A stretch of DNA of 64,000 nt, taken from Flavobacterium sp. NRK1 (GTDB lineage Bacteria; Bacteroidota; Bacteroidia; Flavobacteriales; Flavobacteriaceae). Position numbers and translations under genes: made by a program. Shown piece by piece: positions 16,600-25,692 of the stretch. The notes under the pieces were generated by a model. It had not been told where the DNA came from, did not search any database, and saw only the letters and a list, made by a program, of their open reading frames with translations. The stretch spans positions 1,953,930 to 2,017,929 of the forward strand of contig NZ_JAMXLA010000001.1 of the NCBI RefSeq assembly GCF_024054175.1, given 5' to 3'. Every line of letters starts with the position of its first letter. Within the stretch, counting starts at the first letter, position 1.

Positions 16600-18045
16600 T
16601 TAGAATACCAATGTTTGTATAGATCTTGGAAGCGCTTCAACTTCTACAGCTTTGCCATTAATCCAAAGGAAATAGTTTACTTTTTCTTCGCCTTTGTTCA
16701 TAACCACGACAGCAACTTTACCGTCGGTGTTTATAAATGCAGTAGCATCAATAGCGCTACGGCTTGTAGAGCATGCAATTCTTTTAGCACCCGGGCGAAC
16801 AAATTTAGAGAAGTGGCCTATGTAGTAATATTCATTTGTAAAAATTAATTCACCTTTTTTAGTGTCAGCGTGAATAGGAGCGAAGCAAAGATTCTTAACG
16901 TGGTTAGGACCTCCTGTTTCATCAAGAAGTATATTCCAGTCTGTCCATGCTGTAGTACCGCTGTTAAAGTCGTTTATAAGGTTGTTACCGTATAGTTCTC
17001 CCAGTTTCCAGTCGCCTATCTTAGCAAGATTAAATTGTTCTTTACAGCCTTCGGTAAAGATAAGATTGGTTTGAGGAAACGTTTCGTGAACAAGTTTAAG
17101 ATTGTTGAACATTTGCTCTCCGCCATTCCATGTTTCATACCAGTGGTAGCCTATACCCCAAAGGTATTTAGCTGCTTCAGGATCATTAAGTATAGATGCT
17201 GCTCTTTGGAAAAGCATATCACGATTGTGATCCCATCCTATAATTTTTTTGTCGGCATAACCTGCTTTATGCATTGCAGGGCCTAAAAAGTTTTTAAGAA
17301 AATCACGCTCTTCTTCACCAGTATAAATGCAAGACTCCCATTTTTGAGTTGCCATTGGTTCATTTTGAATAGTAATACCCCAAACCGGAATACCTTCCTT
17401 CTCATAAGCTGCAATAAATTTAGTGTAGTAATTGGCCCAGCTCTGGTAGAATTCAGGCTTAAGTTTACCACCTTTAAGCATGTCATTATTGGTTTTCATA
17501 AAAGCAGGCGGGCTCCATGGCGAAGCATATAAAGTAAGCTTTCCCCCGGCAGCATCTATTGCTTTTTTGATTAATGGAATGCGGTACTTTTTATCATGGT
17601 CTATGCTAAACGATTTAAGTTCCTTATCACCTTCTTTTATATAAGTGTAACTTTCGCTCGCAAAATCGCAGCTATGTATCGTAGTTCTGGCAATGGTATA
17701 GCCTATACCTTTATTTACGTCATAGTATGCATCAAGAAACTGCTGTTGTTTATCTTTCGGCAATTTTGCAAAAACTTCGGCAGAAGCATCTGTAATTGCA
17801 CCACCAAAGCCCATAACTGACTGAAAGGTATGCGTAGGGTCTACAAATACTGATGTTTGCGTTTCCAACGGCTGTTTCATTTCGCTAAAACCAAGAGTAT
17901 TGGCTGCTGGCGTAATTTTAAGGTCGGTATCCTTAGCAGTGGTGTACACTGTCACTTTTTTGCCATCTGTGGTAAATGGCTTTTTAGTTTGGGCGAAAGC
18001 AACGCTTCCCGAAACTAAAAGGATTAATAACGGAATTTTTTTCAT
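16600..18045 (-). CDS. Glycoside hydrolase family 30 (glucosylceramidase-like)
   Basis: A 481-residue secreted retaining glycosidase with signal peptide (MKKIPLLILLVSGSVAFAQ). The GH30 barrel shows FQSVMGFGGAITDASAE, the acid/base Glu229 in TIQNEP and the nucleophile Glu332 in FTEGC; ASPWSPPAFMK and a C-terminal beta domain (about 410-481) complete the family layout. Likely substrates are beta-glucosides such as beta-1,6-glucan or glucosylceramide; which one cannot be told from sequence alone. It lies 57 bases after rpe on the same strand without an evident promoter between, so it may be co-transcribed. There is no T9SS C-terminal sorting domain. Confidence 0.92.
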   Translation of the reverse strand: MKKIPLLILLVSGSVAFAQTKKPFTTDGKKVTVYTTAKDTDLKITPAANTLGFSEMKQPLETQTSVFVDPTHTFQSVMGFGGAITDASAEVFAKLPKDKQQQFLDAYYDVNKGIGYTIARTTIHSCDFASESYTYIKEGDKELKSFSIDHDKKYRIPLIKKAIDAAGGKLTLYASPWSPPAFMKTNNDMLKGGKLKPEFYQSWANYYTKFIAAYEKEGIPVWGITIQNEPMATQKWESCIYTGEEERDFLKNFLGPAMHKAGYADKKIIGWDHNRDMLFQRAASILNDPEAAKYLWGIGYHWYETWNGGEQMFNNLKLVHETFPQTNLIFTEGCKEQFNLAKIGDWKLGELYGNNLINDFNSGTTAWTDWNILLDETGGPNHVKNLCFAPIHADTKKGELIFTNEYYYIGHFSKFVRPGAKRIACSTSRSAIDATAFINTDGKVAVVVMNKGEEKVNYFLWINGKAVEVEALPRSIQTLVF

Positions 18046-18102
18046 GAATAGATGTTTTAGCCTGAAGGCCGTTTTTTGGATGTTTATTTGGATATTAGAA
18101 TA

Positions 18103-18765
18103 TTAAAAAGAGGTAAGCTTTTTAAGAGATGCTATAGTTGATACCGGATCTTCTGCCCTAAATACATAGTTTCCTGCAACTAAAACATCTGCACCGGCTT
18201 CCACTAATTGTTTAGCATTTTTATCACTTACACCACCATCAATTTCAATTAGGGTAGAAGCACCATTACGGGTAATTATTTCTTTAAGTTGTTTTACCTT
18301 GTCATATGTTCTTTCAATGAAAGACTGCCCTCCAAAACCGGGATTAACACTCATTAAGCAAACTACATCAACATCTTTAATAACGTCTTCAAGAAGTGAT
18401 ACATTAGTATGAGGGTTTACAGCTATACCTGCTTTCATACCTTCTGCTTTTATGGCCTGAAGTGTACGGTGAAGGTGAGTGCATGCTTCAATATGTACAG
18501 TAAGATTAGTAGCCCCTAATTGAGCAAAAGTTTTAATATACTGGTCAGGATTAACGATCATAAGGTGAACATCAATCGTTTTTTTTGCATGACGTGTAAT
18601 TGCTTCAAGTACCGGCATACCAAAAGAGATGTTGGGTACAAAAACGCCATCCATAATATCAATGTGGAACCAATCGGCTTCACTGTTGTTTATCATCTCG
18701 ATATCGCGTTGCAGGTTGGCAAAATCTGCCGAAAGCACAGATGGTGCTATTAGGGTATTTTTCAT
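18103..18765 (-). CDS. rpe: Ribulose-phosphate 3-epimerase
   Basis: A 220-residue TIM-barrel enzyme that interconverts ribulose 5-phosphate and xylulose 5-phosphate in the pentose phosphate pathway. The family motifs are complete: IAPSVLSADFANL, the metal-site HIDIMDGVFVPNISFG and DVHLMI, MSVNPGFGGQSFI and the phosphate-binding EIDGGVSDKNA plus GADVLVAGNYVF. Length and start are standard. It has a consensus promoter and may carry the downstream GH30 gene. Confidence 0.97.
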   Translation of the reverse strand: MKNTLIAPSVLSADFANLQRDIEMINNSEADWFHIDIMDGVFVPNISFGMPVLEAITRHAKKTIDVHLMIVNPDQYIKTFAQLGATNLTVHIEACTHLHRTLQAIKAEGMKAGIAVNPHTNVSLLEDVIKDVDVVCLMSVNPGFGGQSFIERTYDKVKQLKEIITRNGASTLIEIDGGVSDKNAKQLVEAGADVLVAGNYVFRAEDPVSTIASLKKLTSF

Positions 18766-18785
18766 TGTGAATTTGTATGTTTAGG

Positions 18786-18815
18786 CAAAGATAGGTTTAT
18801 ACAATAAACAGGCAA
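18786..18815 (-). promoter_or_regulatory. Consensus Bacteroidota promoter of rpe
   Basis: On the minus strand TTG (18815-18813), exactly 19 bases, then TATCTTTG (18793-18786) fits the TTG-N19-TAnnTTTG housekeeping consensus. Confidence 0.85.
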
Positions 18816-18894
18816 AGTGACAATGTCATAAAATTACACCTTTAAAAGTTTTAAAAATGTATTTTAACTACCTATCGCGCTGAATTTCCTGTTA

Positions 18895-19485
18895 CTATGG
18901 GTTTTCTTCCTCATCTTTAATGAACCATTTTCGCTGAAAATCCAGGTTTAATAAGATGGTTCTTATTTTCATGTCTGGATAATTTTCTTTCAGGCTCTTA
19001 TACCATTCAAAAGCCTCACGATTTACTGTTGGAGCGGATTTGTGTGCATACATACCCCATGTAATTATAATCGTTGCATCATAATCATTATTGTCTGTAT
19101 CTGCGTTTTCCTGAAAATTAAAATCACTTACCCACTCATTAATATATTCTGTTTTATCGGCGGGTGCAGCGTTTATTTTATCGGCGTTGTTAATGGCATG
19201 CCCACATGATGTGCCTTTAAAGTCGTTTTCTACCAAATAGCCTTCTTTATTGAAAAAAAAGGCATCAGGTATGGTGAAGGCATTTTTCTTTGCAAATTTT
19301 TTAAGTGCAACAGTATCTTTTAATGTTGCGATATCAGCTTTGTTATAAATCACTTTACTGCTGTCAAGAAAGTGGGTCATCGAATTGTCCGTCTGCGGTT
19401 GGAAATCAGGATTAAATTTTTTTGAAAATGTAATACTGCACGATGTTAAAGTTAATATGCAGGTAAGGAGTAACAGTTTTTTCAT
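18895..19485 (-). CDS. Hypothetical lipoprotein
   Basis: A 196-residue lipoprotein. I place the start at the ATG at 19485 (MKKLLLLTCILTLTSCS), which gives a clean lipoprotein signal with the lipobox LTSC, rather than 63 bases upstream, where the extension has no function. The mature part alternates helices and strands (ADIATLKDTVALKKFAKKNA, DATIIITWGMYAHK, KIRTILLNLDFQRKW), which could be a thioredoxin- or AhpC-like fold without active cysteines. That is a guess. It is probably monocistronic. Confidence 0.7.
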   Translation of the reverse strand: MKKLLLLTCILTLTSCSITFSKKFNPDFQPQTDNSMTHFLDSSKVIYNKADIATLKDTVALKKFAKKNAFTIPDAFFFNKEGYLVENDFKGTSCGHAINNADKINAAPADKTEYINEWVSDFNFQENADTDNNDYDATIIITWGMYAHKSAPTVNREAFEWYKSLKENYPDMKIRTILLNLDFQRKWFIKDEEENP

Positions 19486-19632
19486 TGCTAAGAAAAGTAT
19501 TTCAACAAAAATAATAATTCTTACAGAAAAAAAGCGCGGCTTATACAATTTAAACCTTAGCTACATCGTTATTGATGTAAGATTTTCCGTATTTAATTAA
19601 TTTGAGTCCTTAATAAAACGGAAGGTTTAGAC

Positions 19633-19665
19633 CAAAAAAAACTCCGGTAATCAGCCGGAGTTCAA
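19633..19665 (-). terminator. Terminator of rpoD
   Basis: AACTCCGG (19640-19647) pairs with CCGGAGTT (19655-19662); the minus strand continues into seven T residues. It lies about 140 bases after the rpoD stop; a smaller hairpin (ACAGTT/AACTGT near 19685-19702) lies between. Confidence 0.85.
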
Positions 19666-19806
19666 TCATCAATCAAAAAACGAACAGTTATTGAACTGTT
19701 TGTAACTTTAAATATTTTTAGTTGTAACATACAAAATCAGACTGCCAAAATACAAATTTTATTTAAAATATGAAATCAGGGCAGTCTCTTTTTGTATATA
19801 CGGATA

Positions 19807-20670
19807 TTATCCTAAGTAAGTTTTAAGAATCTTACTTCGTGAAGTATGTTTTAATCTCCTGATAGCCTTTTCTTTAATCTGGCGAACACGCTCACGTGTA
19901 AGATCAAAAGTTTCTCCAATTTCTTCAAGAGTCATAGGGTGCTGGTCACCTAAACCGAAGTAAAGCCTAACAACATCTGCCTCGCGAGGGGTTAAAGTTT
20001 CAAGTGCGCGCTCTATTTCAGTGCGAAGCGACTCATGTATTAACTCACGATCAGGGTTAGGAGACTCTCCTGAACGTAATACGTCATAAAGGTTAGAGTC
20101 TTCTCCTTCAACAAGAGGTGCATCCATTGAAAGGTGACGTCCCGAGTTTTTCATGCTCTCTTTAACATCGTTAACGGTCATGTCAAGCTCTTTCGCAATT
20201 TCTTCTGCCGATGGGGCACGCTCGTTACTTTGCTCAAGCAAAGCATACATTTTGTTGATCTTATTAATAGATCCAATTTTGTTAAGTGGCAAACGCACTA
20301 TACGTGACTGCTCGGCAAGAGCCTGAAGTATAGACTGACGAATCCACCATACTGCATAGGATATAAATTTAAAACCACGTGTTTCGTCAAAACGCTGTGC
20401 AGCTTTAATAAGTCCTAAATTTCCTTCGTTGATAAGATCGGGAAGTGTTAATCCCTGGTTTTGATATTGTTTTGCTACCGATACCACAAAACGTAAGTTG
20501 GCTTTTGTCAGTTTCTCAAGTGCTCTCTGGTCTCCGGCTTTTATACGTTGTGCTAACTCTACCTCCTCATCCGCTGTGATCAAATCCACTTTTCCAATCT
20601 CCTGAAGGTATTTGTCTAATGAAGCAGTTTCCCTGTTGGTTACCTGCTTGGTAATTTTAAGTTGTCTCAT
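19807..20670 (-). CDS. rpoD: RNA polymerase primary sigma factor (Bacteroidota type)
   Basis: A 287-residue housekeeping sigma factor. As in other Bacteroidota it lacks the long region 1.1 and non-conserved insert of proteobacterial RpoD. Regions run 1.2 ([16 protein letters not shown]), 2.1-2.4 ([40 protein letters not shown]), 3, and 4.1-4.2 ([36 protein letters not shown]). This protein reads the TTG-N19-TAnnTTTG promoters found elsewhere in the window. It is a single gene with its own terminator. Confidence 0.97.
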   Translation of the reverse strand: MRQLKITKQVTNRETASLDKYLQEIGKVDLITADEEVELAQRIKAGDQRALEKLTKANLRFVVSVAKQYQNQGLTLPDLINEGNLGLIKAAQRFDETRGFKFISYAVWWIRQSILQALAEQSRIVRLPLNKIGSINKINKMYALLEQSNERAPSAEEIAKELDMTVNDVKESMKNSGRHLSMDAPLVEGEDSNLYDVLRSGESPNPDRELIHESLRTEIERALETLTPREADVVRLYFGLGDQHPMTLEEIGETFDLTRERVRQIKEKAIRRLKHTSRSKILKTYLG

Positions 20671-20855
20671 GTAAAGATTCCTGAGTTTTATGTAATGTAG
20701 TAGTTATACGTAACAACCGGGGAAAAAGTTACATGAAGAGTGAAAAAAAATTAAAATTTAACTAAATGGCTGTTTCTTATTCTCTCTCTTTTCATGTTCA
20801 ACTTCCTTCTATAAGATTGTACGCCAGCAGTAAAACGTGTGCAGTATAAATAAAT

Positions 20856-20885
20856 TGTGGTACATTATTTTTTTAACGTACCACA
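20856..20885 (-). terminator. Hairpin after the anti-sigma gene, possible terminator
   Basis: TGTGGTAC (20856-20863) and GTACCACA (20878-20885) form an 8-bp stem with a 14-base loop, 18 bases after the stop. The minus-strand tail ATTTATTTAT is only weakly U-rich. Confidence 0.5.
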
Positions 20886-20902
20886 CAATCTTATTACAAT
20901 TA

Positions 20903-22567
20903 TTATTTTTTCTTTAAGCCAATATCAAAATTATATTGCAGACCAAGCCTGATGTTAAATGAATAAGGTTTACTGTCTTTATAACTATTAAAATAATAGT
21001 TAAGCATAGGCTCGGCATTTAATTGTAATGACGGGCTTAAATTATAATGCAATCCAAGCCCCAAATTACCTGTAAAGCTTGTTTTTGCTGCGGCATTCCA
21101 TTTTCCTAAATACATCCTTCCGTTTTCATTATGGGCAAAAACTTCATTTTTAGTCAGAAGAAGCAGGCTTCCGCCGCCAAATACACTCAGACCAAATTTT
21201 TTCTCAAATAGATTGTAGCCAATTTCCAAAGGTATTTGCAGGTAACTAAGTTCACGGTCAATGTTGATAATAGCCTGATAGTTTTCCCCAAGATTGTCGA
21301 TTATTAAACCACTGTTTGTTCCAAAAGGATATTTATAGTCAATCCATGTGAAATCATCCGAAGGGATAAATTCCGGATTTACCGCATCACCACCCATTAC
21401 ATAATTAAGCTTAATGTTGTTGGCCGACTGTTTTAGTTTGTAGAAAGAAACTCCTGTGCGTATGCTTAACTTCTTATTTAATTTATAGCCAAAAAGTAAA
21501 CCAAAACGGATTAACGATTTAGTATTAATATTTGAGGTTGTTGAATCAGTTACAATTTTCCTATCCGGGAAACTAAAAAACGATGGTTCTCCATTAGCAA
21601 ACATAGAAAACCTCTTAAACGCGATAGGAGTCAGGCTGTCTTTTATATTTTCTTTTTTTTCTGTCGCTTCTTCTTTAGGTAACTCTGTTTTAAGACTGTC
21701 TTTTTTAATCAGAATATCTTCAGGTAAGCTATCCTGTGGTATTGCAGGTATTTGTTCCCGCGTAATAATTGCAGTATTTGTCTTATCAGCAGGCATTCGT
21801 ATAGTAGTGTCGCGCATAGTACCGGATTGTTTTCCGGGTTCAGAATCCCTTTCTTGTTTTGATGGTATTGTTTGATTAGTTGTTTCGATAATAGTAGTAG
21901 CTGAAGAATAATCTGATTTAGTGTTTGCTTTGGCTGACACCGATGAAGCTTTATTTTTTGAAATATATAATGATGTTGGATAATCTTTTTTAGCATCACC
22001 GTCTTTTACTATTTTACTATTTCCGGTATTTATCTGTTCAGAATGTTGTATGTCCTGCTTACTATTAGTTCCGGTTCTACTATTTTTTTTGTTTGTGACA
22101 TTTCGTGAAGAAGTGTCATCTGAAATAATAGACTTACCGGTACTACCTTTATTATTGCTGTTTGTTGTAGTGTTATTAATATCCTCAAACGCATTGCCAG
22201 CGTCATTTACTCTATTTTGAGCTTTGGTCTCACCATTCCCAGAACAGTCTTTATGTACTCCTTTTTTTAATGTAGCACTTTCCGTAGTCATTATTGAAGG
22301 ACTATCAGTTTGAATATTTTTTTGCAGGCTTTCCTGTTTTATTTCGCCCGCGTTATTGTCAGATTTTAAATATGTTATAAAATATATAGTACCCACAATT
22401 GCAAGTAAGCTAAGTCCGCCAATAAAGAACCAGAACAAAGGAAATCTTCTTTTCTTCTTTGAATCCAGATCCTTGCTGATAGCATCCCATAGCGCATCGT
22501 TGGGCATCCTGTCAAGGTTGTCCAGTTTTTCACGAAATGCTTTTCCTATGTCTTTTTTAACTTCCAT
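20903..22567 (-). CDS. Probable dual-membrane-spanning anti-sigma factor with outer-membrane barrel
   Basis: A 554-residue protein with an unusual order of parts: a short cytosolic N-terminus (1-42, with RMPNDALWDAI as in Bacteroidota anti-sigma tails), one inner-membrane helix (about 43-65), a long Ser/Thr/Asn/Lys-rich linker (about 70-320) and a C-terminal PorT-like outer-membrane beta-barrel (about 325-554). There is no cleavable signal peptide, so the chain may cross both membranes. This is the layout described for Dma proteins of Bacteroides thetaiotaomicron, which hold an ECF sigma factor. Its gene overlaps the ECF sigma gene by 11 bases if the ATG at 22567 is used; an upstream ATG at 22585 gives 29. 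Confidence 0.75.
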   Translation of the reverse strand: MEVKKDIGKAFREKLDNLDRMPNDALWDAISKDLDSKKKRRFPLFWFFIGGLSLLAIVGTIYFITYLKSDNNAGEIKQESLQKNIQTDSPSIMTTESATLKKGVHKDCSGNGETKAQNRVNDAGNAFEDINNTTTNSNNKGSTGKSIISDDTSSRNVTNKKNSRTGTNSKQDIQHSEQINTGNSKIVKDGDAKKDYPTSLYISKNKASSVSAKANTKSDYSSATTIIETTNQTIPSKQERDSEPGKQSGTMRDTTIRMPADKTNTAIITREQIPAIPQDSLPEDILIKKDSLKTELPKEEATEKKENIKDSLTPIAFKRFSMFANGEPSFFSFPDRKIVTDSTTSNINTKSLIRFGLLFGYKLNKKLSIRTGVSFYKLKQSANNIKLNYVMGGDAVNPEFIPSDDFTWIDYKYPFGTNSGLIIDNLGENYQAIINIDRELSYLQIPLEIGYNLFEKKFGLSVFGGGSLLLLTKNEVFAHNENGRMYLGKWNAAAKTSFTGNLGLGLHYNLSPSLQLNAEPMLNYYFNSYKDSKPYSFNIRLGLQYNFDIGLKKK

Positions 22568-23105
22568 GGTTTTGGGGTATATCAATGTCCCTAACAGCTT
22601 TTATTTTATCCTTTAATATTGCTTTTGCCCGGTGCAGATTGGATTTTGAAGTGCTTTCTGATATTGAAAGCATTACTGCAATTTCCTTATGAGAATAATC
22701 ATCCAGCTCATAAAGGCAAAATATCAGTCGGTACTGGTCTGGTAACTGCTGTACAAATTCCAGTATAATATCTGCCGATATATTCATTTCTTCAGGGCCT
22801 ACATCAGTATCTCCGGTAAAGTTATCTTTTATGGGAACCAGCTGCAATGTTTTTTTATAGCTGGTTATAGCTTTATTAATGGTTATTCTTTTTATCCATC
22901 CCTCAAATGTCCCTTTTCCGCTGTATTTATGTATGCTGGAAAAAATTTCGATAAATGAATTATGAAGATTGTCTTCGGCTTCGGCATAGTTACGGCAATA
23001 TTTAAGACACAGGGAAAAAAGTACCCCCTTATAAAGGTGGTACAATTCTTCCTGTGCCCTGCGGTTCTTCTTACTGCAGTCTTTTATGATATCTTCAAGA
23101 TTCAA
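22557..23105 (-). CDS. ECF-type RNA polymerase sigma factor
   Basis: A 182-residue group-4 sigma factor with only regions 2 and 4. Region 2 is visible as AQEELYHLYKGVLFSLCLKY, with AEAEDNLHNSFIEIFSSI and GTFEGWIKRITINKAI. Region 4 is visible as LPDQYRLIFCLYELDDYSHK followed by EIAVMLSISESTSKSNLHRA. It is translationally coupled to the anti-sigma/barrel gene. A 22-bp palindrome lies 10 bases upstream of its start. Target promoters are unknown; envelope stress or outer-membrane remodelling is the likely theme. Confidence 0.92.
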   Translation of the reverse strand: MNLEDIIKDCSKKNRRAQEELYHLYKGVLFSLCLKYCRNYAEAEDNLHNSFIEIFSSIHKYSGKGTFEGWIKRITINKAITSYKKTLQLVPIKDNFTGDTDVGPEEMNISADIILEFVQQLPDQYRLIFCLYELDDYSHKEIAVMLSISESTSKSNLHRAKAILKDKIKAVRDIDIPQNHGS

Positions 23106-23114
23106 ATTGCCTGT

Positions 23115-23136
23115 TTAATTAGTTAAATCTAATTAA
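23115..23136. promoter_or_regulatory. Palindrome upstream of the ECF sigma gene
   Basis: TTAATTAG (23115-23122) and CTAATTAA (23129-23136) are perfect 8-bp arms around TTAAAT. It lies between the lipoprotein stop and the sigma start. On the minus strand no U-run follows it, so an operator is more likely than a terminator. Confidence 0.45.
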
Positions 23137-23145
23137 TATTTTTTT

Positions 23146-24006
23146 TTAATTGCTGAAATAGTAACGTATATAGCAATAAGGCTGTCCTTCCATAGTAATA
23201 GTTTGAGATTCAGGATAGCCTTCATATCCCGATTCAGAAATGAATACAGTATCAGAATGATAGTAGGAACTGTTACCTAATACAATATCCTGTAAATGAT
23301 AATTACCAAATAATGCAGCAGCTTTTAACGTATTTGCTATAAGTACTTCATTATTTATTTGGATTATTGTTTTTTGAAGGTTAGAAGGCATGATAGTAGT
23401 ATAGTAAGAGAATGTTCCTAATTCATCCATTGCACCTGTTACTCCCTGAGCCATTAATGAAACCGGCTTGTTATTGCTGAATGTAAGCGACGTTGCATCG
23501 GCTATTATATCACCATTAAGAATAGTTTGTGAGGCTATATATCCATCTGCATTGATCATAAACATGCCAACCTCAATATAATCATTCAAAAAATCATCCC
23601 ATTTTTTTACAGTTACAGTATTTTCACTATATACATACTTATGTACTATCCCGTTATTATCATAATCCGTAAGCCTGCCCTGAGAATCATACTGTAAAAG
23701 AACGCTGGCTGTTGTAATATCAGCAGCATTTTTAGTTTCTATTGTATAATTGCCTTCGCTGTCAATAGTATGTATGTTTCGTGAAATAAAATTACCACTG
23801 TTGGCATAAGTACTGTCGGCAACAACTATATTGTTGTCATAGTATTTTATGTTTCGGGTCTCAAAATTTTCCTGAGTCGGGTAGTAAGTTATGGTCTGGG
23901 TAAGCGAGTGTGTAGTTTCGCTTGGATTGATGTCTTCTGTATCATTATCAGTACAGGCAGTCAAAGCAAATAAGGCAATTAGTGCCCCAAATAAATTTTT
24001 TTTCAT
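23146..24006 (-). CDS. Hypothetical lipoprotein with YD-like strands
   Basis: A 286-residue lipoprotein with lipobox ALTACT (Cys18) followed by an acidic Asp/Glu/Thr stretch that favours surface or outer-membrane location in Bacteroidota. The mature part is rich in beta-strands with phrases such as LQYDSQGRLTDYDNNGIVHK, which resemble the repeat units of RHS/YD-like proteins, but it is far too short for an RHS toxin. It is 40 bases upstream of the ECF sigma gene on the same strand and may belong to the same transcript or be a regulated output. Function unknown. Confidence 0.7.
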   Translation of the reverse strand: MKKNLFGALIALFALTACTDNDTEDINPSETTHSLTQTITYYPTQENFETRNIKYYDNNIVVADSTYANSGNFISRNIHTIDSEGNYTIETKNAADITTASVLLQYDSQGRLTDYDNNGIVHKYVYSENTVTVKKWDDFLNDYIEVGMFMINADGYIASQTILNGDIIADATSLTFSNNKPVSLMAQGVTGAMDELGTFSYYTTIMPSNLQKTIIQINNEVLIANTLKAAALFGNYHLQDIVLGNSSYYHSDTVFISESGYEGYPESQTITMEGQPYCYIRYYFSN

Positions 24007-24094
24007 AATAATTACTTTTTAGATTTACTCTTTAGTAATTAAAAATGAAAAAGGTTGCGTGTACTATTAAAATTTTTTCAAACTTCTGTATAAT

Positions 24095-25621
24095 CTACTT
24101 TTTAAACATCTTGTTTAATACCCCAAATACGCCTCTTATAAAAGTCGCGCTGGTTACTACTTTTAAAACCTGTTTTTCAATTGTAGATCCCGATGGTGCC
24201 CTTCGCGATGAAGAACTTTCTTTTTTTTCTGCTTTTTGCTGTACAGCTTCAGCTTCTTGTGCTTCCGAAGCTTCAATTTTTTTACAAAGTATTTCGTAGG
24301 CACTTTCCCTGTCTATAACTTCACTATATTTTTTAACGAGTTTAGATGAAGCATTCAATAATGAAATCTCATCAGGGGTAAGAATATCCATTCGGCTCAT
24401 AGGTGCGCGCAGCATAGTGGCTGCCAGTGGGGTAGGGTTGCCTTTTTCACTAAGGGCTGTGATCAGTGCTTCACCTGTACCCAGTTGTGTGATGATCTCA
24501 TCGGTTTTGTAAAATTCGGATAGAGGGTAATTCTCGGCTGTAAGTTTAATGGCTTTACGATCGGTTGCAGTAAATGCGCGCAGTGCATGCTGTATCTTTA
24601 AACCAAGCTGGCTTAATACTCCGTTAGGCACATCGGTAGGATTTTGTGTTACAAAAAATATTCCTACACCTTTAGAGCGTATCAGTTTTACAATAGTTTC
24701 TATCTGGTCCAGTAGTGTTTTAGTAGCTTCATCAAATATAAGATGGGCTTCATCTATAAAAATAACCAGTTCAGGCTGATCGGCATCTCCCTTTTCCGGC
24801 ATAGTATTATAAATCTCCGCTAAAAGTGAAAGCATGAATGTAGAAAACAGCTTTGGCTTATCCTGTATATCGGTAAGACGCATAATATTTACGTAGCCTT
24901 TGCCTTCATCGTTAATACGCATAAGATCATTTATATCAAACGACAGCTCACCAAAAAAGATCTCTGCTCCCTGCTGTTCCAGTTCTATGATCTTGCGGAG
25001 TATAGCACCTGTAGATGAAGTTGATATCCTGCCATATTCTTTTTCAATTTCGGTTTTGCCTTCATCGGTTATATATTGCAACACCTTTTTTATATCCTTT
25101 AAATCCAATAAAGGCATGTTATGGTCGTCACAATATTTAAAAATCACGTTTACAACTCCTGTCTGAGTATCATTAAGGCCTAATACCCTGGAGAATAAAA
25201 CAGGGCCAAATTCTGAAACAGTAGAACGTAACCTTACACCTTGTTGCTGTGATAATGACATTAACTCTACAGGAAAGCTTTTAGTTTCATAAGGAATACC
25301 TATTTTAGCATGCCTTTCAGTAATAAAAGGCTTCTCTTCTGCTGCTTGTGCTATTCCGCTCAAATCTCCTTTTATATCCATCATTAAAACGGGTACACCA
25401 TTCTCAGAAAGCTGTTCTGCAAGAATTTGTAGTGTCTTTGTTTTGCCAGTACCGGTGGCACCTGCAATAAGGCCGTGGCGATTCATGGTTTTAAGAGGTA
25501 TTTTTACATGAGCGCCTTCAACGGGTTGGCCGTCAAGCATTGCTGTTCCCATAGTAATTGTACCTCCTTTAGCCTGATATCCGTTGTTTATGGTTTCTAA
25601 AAATTGATTTGTGTCTGCCAT
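24095..25621 (-). CDS. HerA-like ATPase of the DUF853 family (YjgR-like)
   Basis: A 508-residue cytosolic P-loop ATPase of the HerA/FtsK superclass. Walker A is GATGTGKT (residues 54-61), Walker B is LVIFIDEAHLIFD (about 288-300), and the sensor-like FFVTQNPTDVPNGVLSQLGL matches the DUF853 family. The C-terminus has a charged, alanine-rich coil before a short tail. Family members are widespread and poorly characterised; a DNA-translocating or nucleic-acid role is assumed from the superfamily. No NurA nuclease or defence partner is adjacent, so it does not look like part of a HerA-based defence pair. Confidence 0.88.
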   Translation of the reverse strand: MADTNQFLETINNGYQAKGGTITMGTAMLDGQPVEGAHVKIPLKTMNRHGLIAGATGTGKTKTLQILAEQLSENGVPVLMMDIKGDLSGIAQAAEEKPFITERHAKIGIPYETKSFPVELMSLSQQQGVRLRSTVSEFGPVLFSRVLGLNDTQTGVVNVIFKYCDDHNMPLLDLKDIKKVLQYITDEGKTEIEKEYGRISTSSTGAILRKIIELEQQGAEIFFGELSFDINDLMRINDEGKGYVNIMRLTDIQDKPKLFSTFMLSLLAEIYNTMPEKGDADQPELVIFIDEAHLIFDEATKTLLDQIETIVKLIRSKGVGIFFVTQNPTDVPNGVLSQLGLKIQHALRAFTATDRKAIKLTAENYPLSEFYKTDEIITQLGTGEALITALSEKGNPTPLAATMLRAPMSRMDILTPDEISLLNASSKLVKKYSEVIDRESAYEILCKKIEASEAQEAEAVQQKAEKKESSSSRRAPSGSTIEKQVLKVVTSATFIRGVFGVLNKMFKK

Positions 25622-25692
25622 TTTTAATTGGTTTAATGCTTCTAAATTTCGGAGTTTAATTTTTCACAGGCAATAGGCGTTCGCGATAAATT

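Noticed and set aside
23146..24006. Lipoprotein with YD-like strands as an RHS toxin
   Set aside because: It has a lipoprotein signal, is only 286 residues and lacks the RHS core and toxin tip; it is also not next to the SUKH gene.
24095..25621. HerA-like ATPase as part of an antiphage system
   Set aside because: DUF853 members are common housekeeping-type proteins and no nuclease, Sir2 or other defence partner is adjacent.
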